From the NCBI RefSeq assembly GCF_008122205.1, contig NZ_PHNJ01000007.1, forward strand, positions 62,001 to 126,000: 64,000 nt of DNA, given 5' to 3'. Shown piece by piece: positions 63,301-64,000 of this stretch. The notes under the pieces are model-generated. The model saw only the letters and a program-made list of their open reading frames with translations. It was not told where the DNA came from and made no database searches. How positions within the stretch are numbered: position 1 is the first letter of the stretch; every line of letters begins with the position of its first letter. The position numbers and the translations under genes are program-made. The DNA is from Natronococcus pandeyae. Lineage in GTDB: Archaea; Halobacteriota; Halobacteria; Halobacteriales; Natrialbaceae.

Positions 63301-64000
63301 TTCAGCATCGCCGTGAGCATGCGACGCATATACTTCCCGGAGCGGGTTTCGGGGAACGCCTCCACCTCGATGAACGCGTCCGGTATCGCGGTGACGCCCT
63401 TCTCCTCTCGGACCAGGCGGGAGAGTCGGGCTTCGACCTCGTTCGTGAGTCGCTCGTCGGGCTTCGTCTGGACGAAGGCGACGGGCGTCAGTCCCTTCTC
63501 GTGGTGGTCGGCGCCGACGACGACCGCGTTCGCCACCGGCGAGTCGGGATTGAGCTGTTTGTCCTGCAAGATTGCGCCCTCGATCTCTTCGGTTCCCATC
63601 CGGTGGCCGGAGACGTTGATGACCTCGTCGGAACGCCCGTGGAGGCTGAACGAGCGGTCGTCGTACTTCTTGGCGACGTCGCCCTGGAGGTAGGCGTACT
63701 CGCCGTCCTTTTCGACCCAGTAGACGTCCTCGAAGCGCTCTGCGTTCCCGTTCCACTCGTCCTTCCAGTCGTCCGGGTCCCAGCTCTCGAGATCGCCCCA
63801 GACGTACCGCATCAGGTAGGGGTACGGCTCCTCGACGATGATCTCGCCGCGCTCTTCGGTCTCCGCCTCGCGCCACGCGATCGAGCCGTCGGCGTGTTCA
63901 TCCTCCTTGACCCAGACGTTTCCGAACACCCACGGGAGCGGATAGGTGTGCGCGTCCGGCCGGAGCGCGAAGTCGTCGTTGCCGAAGAAGTGCGTCCAGA
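60312..64000 (-). CDS. Propionyl-CoA-synthase-like trifunctional enzyme, 3' part
   Basis: An open frame of about 1,229 residues enters from the window edge and ends at TGA 60312-60314. Domains: end of an AMP-forming acyl-CoA synthetase (about 64000-63230, hinge LHGRSDEVINVSGHRMG and catalytic Lys in ETRSGKYMRRML); an enoyl-CoA hydratase (about 63190-62250, oxyanion GAGPSNFVAGAD, both Glu in LGGGNELQLA and GQPELNLNLIPG); then an enoyl-CoA reductase of the MDR class (about 62130-60312, VNFNDIWAITG, FVEGASTGTGWE cofactor fold). This order is that of propionyl-CoA synthase, which turns 3-hydroxypropionate into propionyl-CoA via acryloyl-CoA. The complete protein should be about 1,800 residues. 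Substrate is inferred from architecture. Confidence 0.8.
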   Translation of the reverse strand, partial: WTHFFGNDDFALRPDAHTYPLPWVFGNVWVKEDEHADGSIAWREAETEERGEIIVEEPYPYLMRYVWGDLESWDPDDWKDEWNGNAERFEDVYWVEKDGEYAYLQGDVAKKYDDRSFSLHGRSDEVINVSGHRMGTEEIEGAILQDKQLNPDSPVANAVVVGADHHEKGLTPVAFVQTKPDERLTNEVEARLSRLVREEKGVTAIPDAFIEVEAFPETRSGKYMRRMLTAMLNREDIGDTSTLKNPGVVERIRPKCERWRRRQDLAAEQEILERYRNLTVQYNFVRGAATDEQLATVTVDSPPVNALNERALDELNTVLEHLDRREDVGAVVITGAGPSNFVAGADVEQFLEEVHEFDEAITFPNKAHEAFRRIEELSVPVVAAVNGSALGGGNELQLAAHYSVAEQGAEFGQPELNLNLIPGYGGTQRLPRLLAEQRGTDGVRDAVTLITNGRTVEADDALEMGLVDELETDRTARARASELAREHIRGASDVLADAREQRLENRSSWNEPGTFPEDVLEDPIVERNRTQCEHVSEGRSTAFDRAVSAIRTGFEEGIEAGLEREATHFAEAVVDPDGGKAGIEKFLDRASEPLPTRERFSPSADEEQELLETGRLLPPGEPFFPGVDEIPDYQYAQAVVKDEETGEAAHGDPADAEVEEIVPVEEPGPNEVLVYVLASEVNFNDIWAITGVPVSQFDAHDQDYHVTGSGGVALVVDAGEAVTREGRVAIGDLVTIYSGQSDLLSPTMGLDPMYADFSIQGYEGPNGSHQQFMLAQGPQVLPIPEEATIEQAGAYVLATGTVWRALFTTLDIDSGTTMFVEGASTGTGWETTKLATRNDVAVTGLCSSDERADRIETLGADAIDRTAEPYDDIWGRIPRDEAEWEAWKEDGAAFVDAYEAHHDGERADYAVSHAGELSFPRTFQLLDEGGKLTFYGASTGYYLTFLGKPGASTPAEMFERSDVRAGDGVLVYYGTDTGPDDVVDETGLRAIEDAREAGARIAVVTYTDEQQEFVESLGYGDAVEGTVSLEGLKRREDEFRWPETLPDLPDAQDDPEAFRRVVQEFTDEVFKPLGRAVGDLLRTPKNPRGYPDVVFDRADHDALFVSTMLTKPHTGCVVYSEELADRRYSMYAPQVWMRQRDVLMPTAEILGTHLSNAYEVEQLNEAIDAGEIDLTDPEVVDWTDLPEAHQTMWDNEHEASSYVVEHALPIEGLTSKEELFLAWADRSS

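Noticed and set aside
1-64000. CRISPR array or rRNA operon
   Set aside because: No regularly spaced direct repeats of 25-40 bases and no conserved rRNA segments were seen on either strand.

Overview
This window comes from a halophilic archaeon (class Halobacteria). Proteins are strongly acidic, DNA is GC-rich with CGA/TCG-heavy codon use, and many genes start a few bases to about 30 bases after a TATA-like box (leaderless or near-leaderless transcripts). Lineage-typical families recur: TFB, Lrp, HTH_10 (bacterio-opsin-activator type) regulators, HalX response regulator, TackOD1, haloarchaeal histidine kinases, TatA and a Tat-exported alpha-amylase. I cannot fix the genus; a Natrialbales member is a guess from gene content.

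Layout. 1-6400: end of an HNH protein, Tat-exported GH13 alpha-amylase, TRAM protein, a rearrangement scar joining two broken genes (PEGA-like and SNase/DUF4350-like), MFS carrier. 6.5-9.3 kb: AT-richer island with an integrase remnant, a SelO pseudokinase and decayed IS605-family ends. 9.3-19 kb: TetR+MATE operon, Lrp, TackOD1 protein, metallophosphoesterase, a 36-aa zinc protein, TFB, EamA transporter and small unknowns. 19.1-21 kb: a striking secreted protein made almost wholly of Ser/Asp/Glu/Arg low-complexity sequence. 21.5-31 kb: sensory block with two PAS/GAF/HTH_10 regulators, a kinase, a HalX receiver, winged-helix regulators, TatA and two copies of a 67-69 aa family. 31-32.7 kb: four-gene operon (GYD, ArsM-like methyltransferase, DUF1059, AhpD-like). 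33-34.2 kb: 5'-truncated flavin monooxygenase next to an IS605-type end. 34.2-42.8 kb: overlapping kinase pair (one degenerate), RND/MMPL exporter, ABC transporter operon. 43-49.7 kb: three HTH_10 regulators around a MerB-like organomercurial lyase, a membrane protein/methyltransferase operon and a DUF4188 protein. 45.3-46.6 and 51.3-52.5 kb: two intact TnpB genes with structured flanks. 49.8-54.5 kb: M28 and S9 peptidases split by the second TnpB element. 56-64 kb: TPP-dependent decarboxylase/synthase, semialdehyde dehydrogenase and the 3' two-thirds of a propionyl-CoA-synthase-like trifunctional enzyme.

How parts may work together. The 42.7-49 kb block shares a near-identical promoter element (consensus WTAAACCCRCCCAGYA) in front of the ABC operon, the merB-like gene and the membrane protein/methyltransferase operon, interleaved with paralogous HTH_10 regulators; this looks like a small local regulon for detoxification or membrane stress. 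The AhpD/DUF1059/methyltransferase/GYD operon looks like a compact detoxification module. The trifunctional synthase, aldehyde dehydrogenase and TPP enzyme may handle 3-hydroxypropionate- or semialdehyde-type carbon. No rRNA, tRNA or CRISPR array was found by reading.
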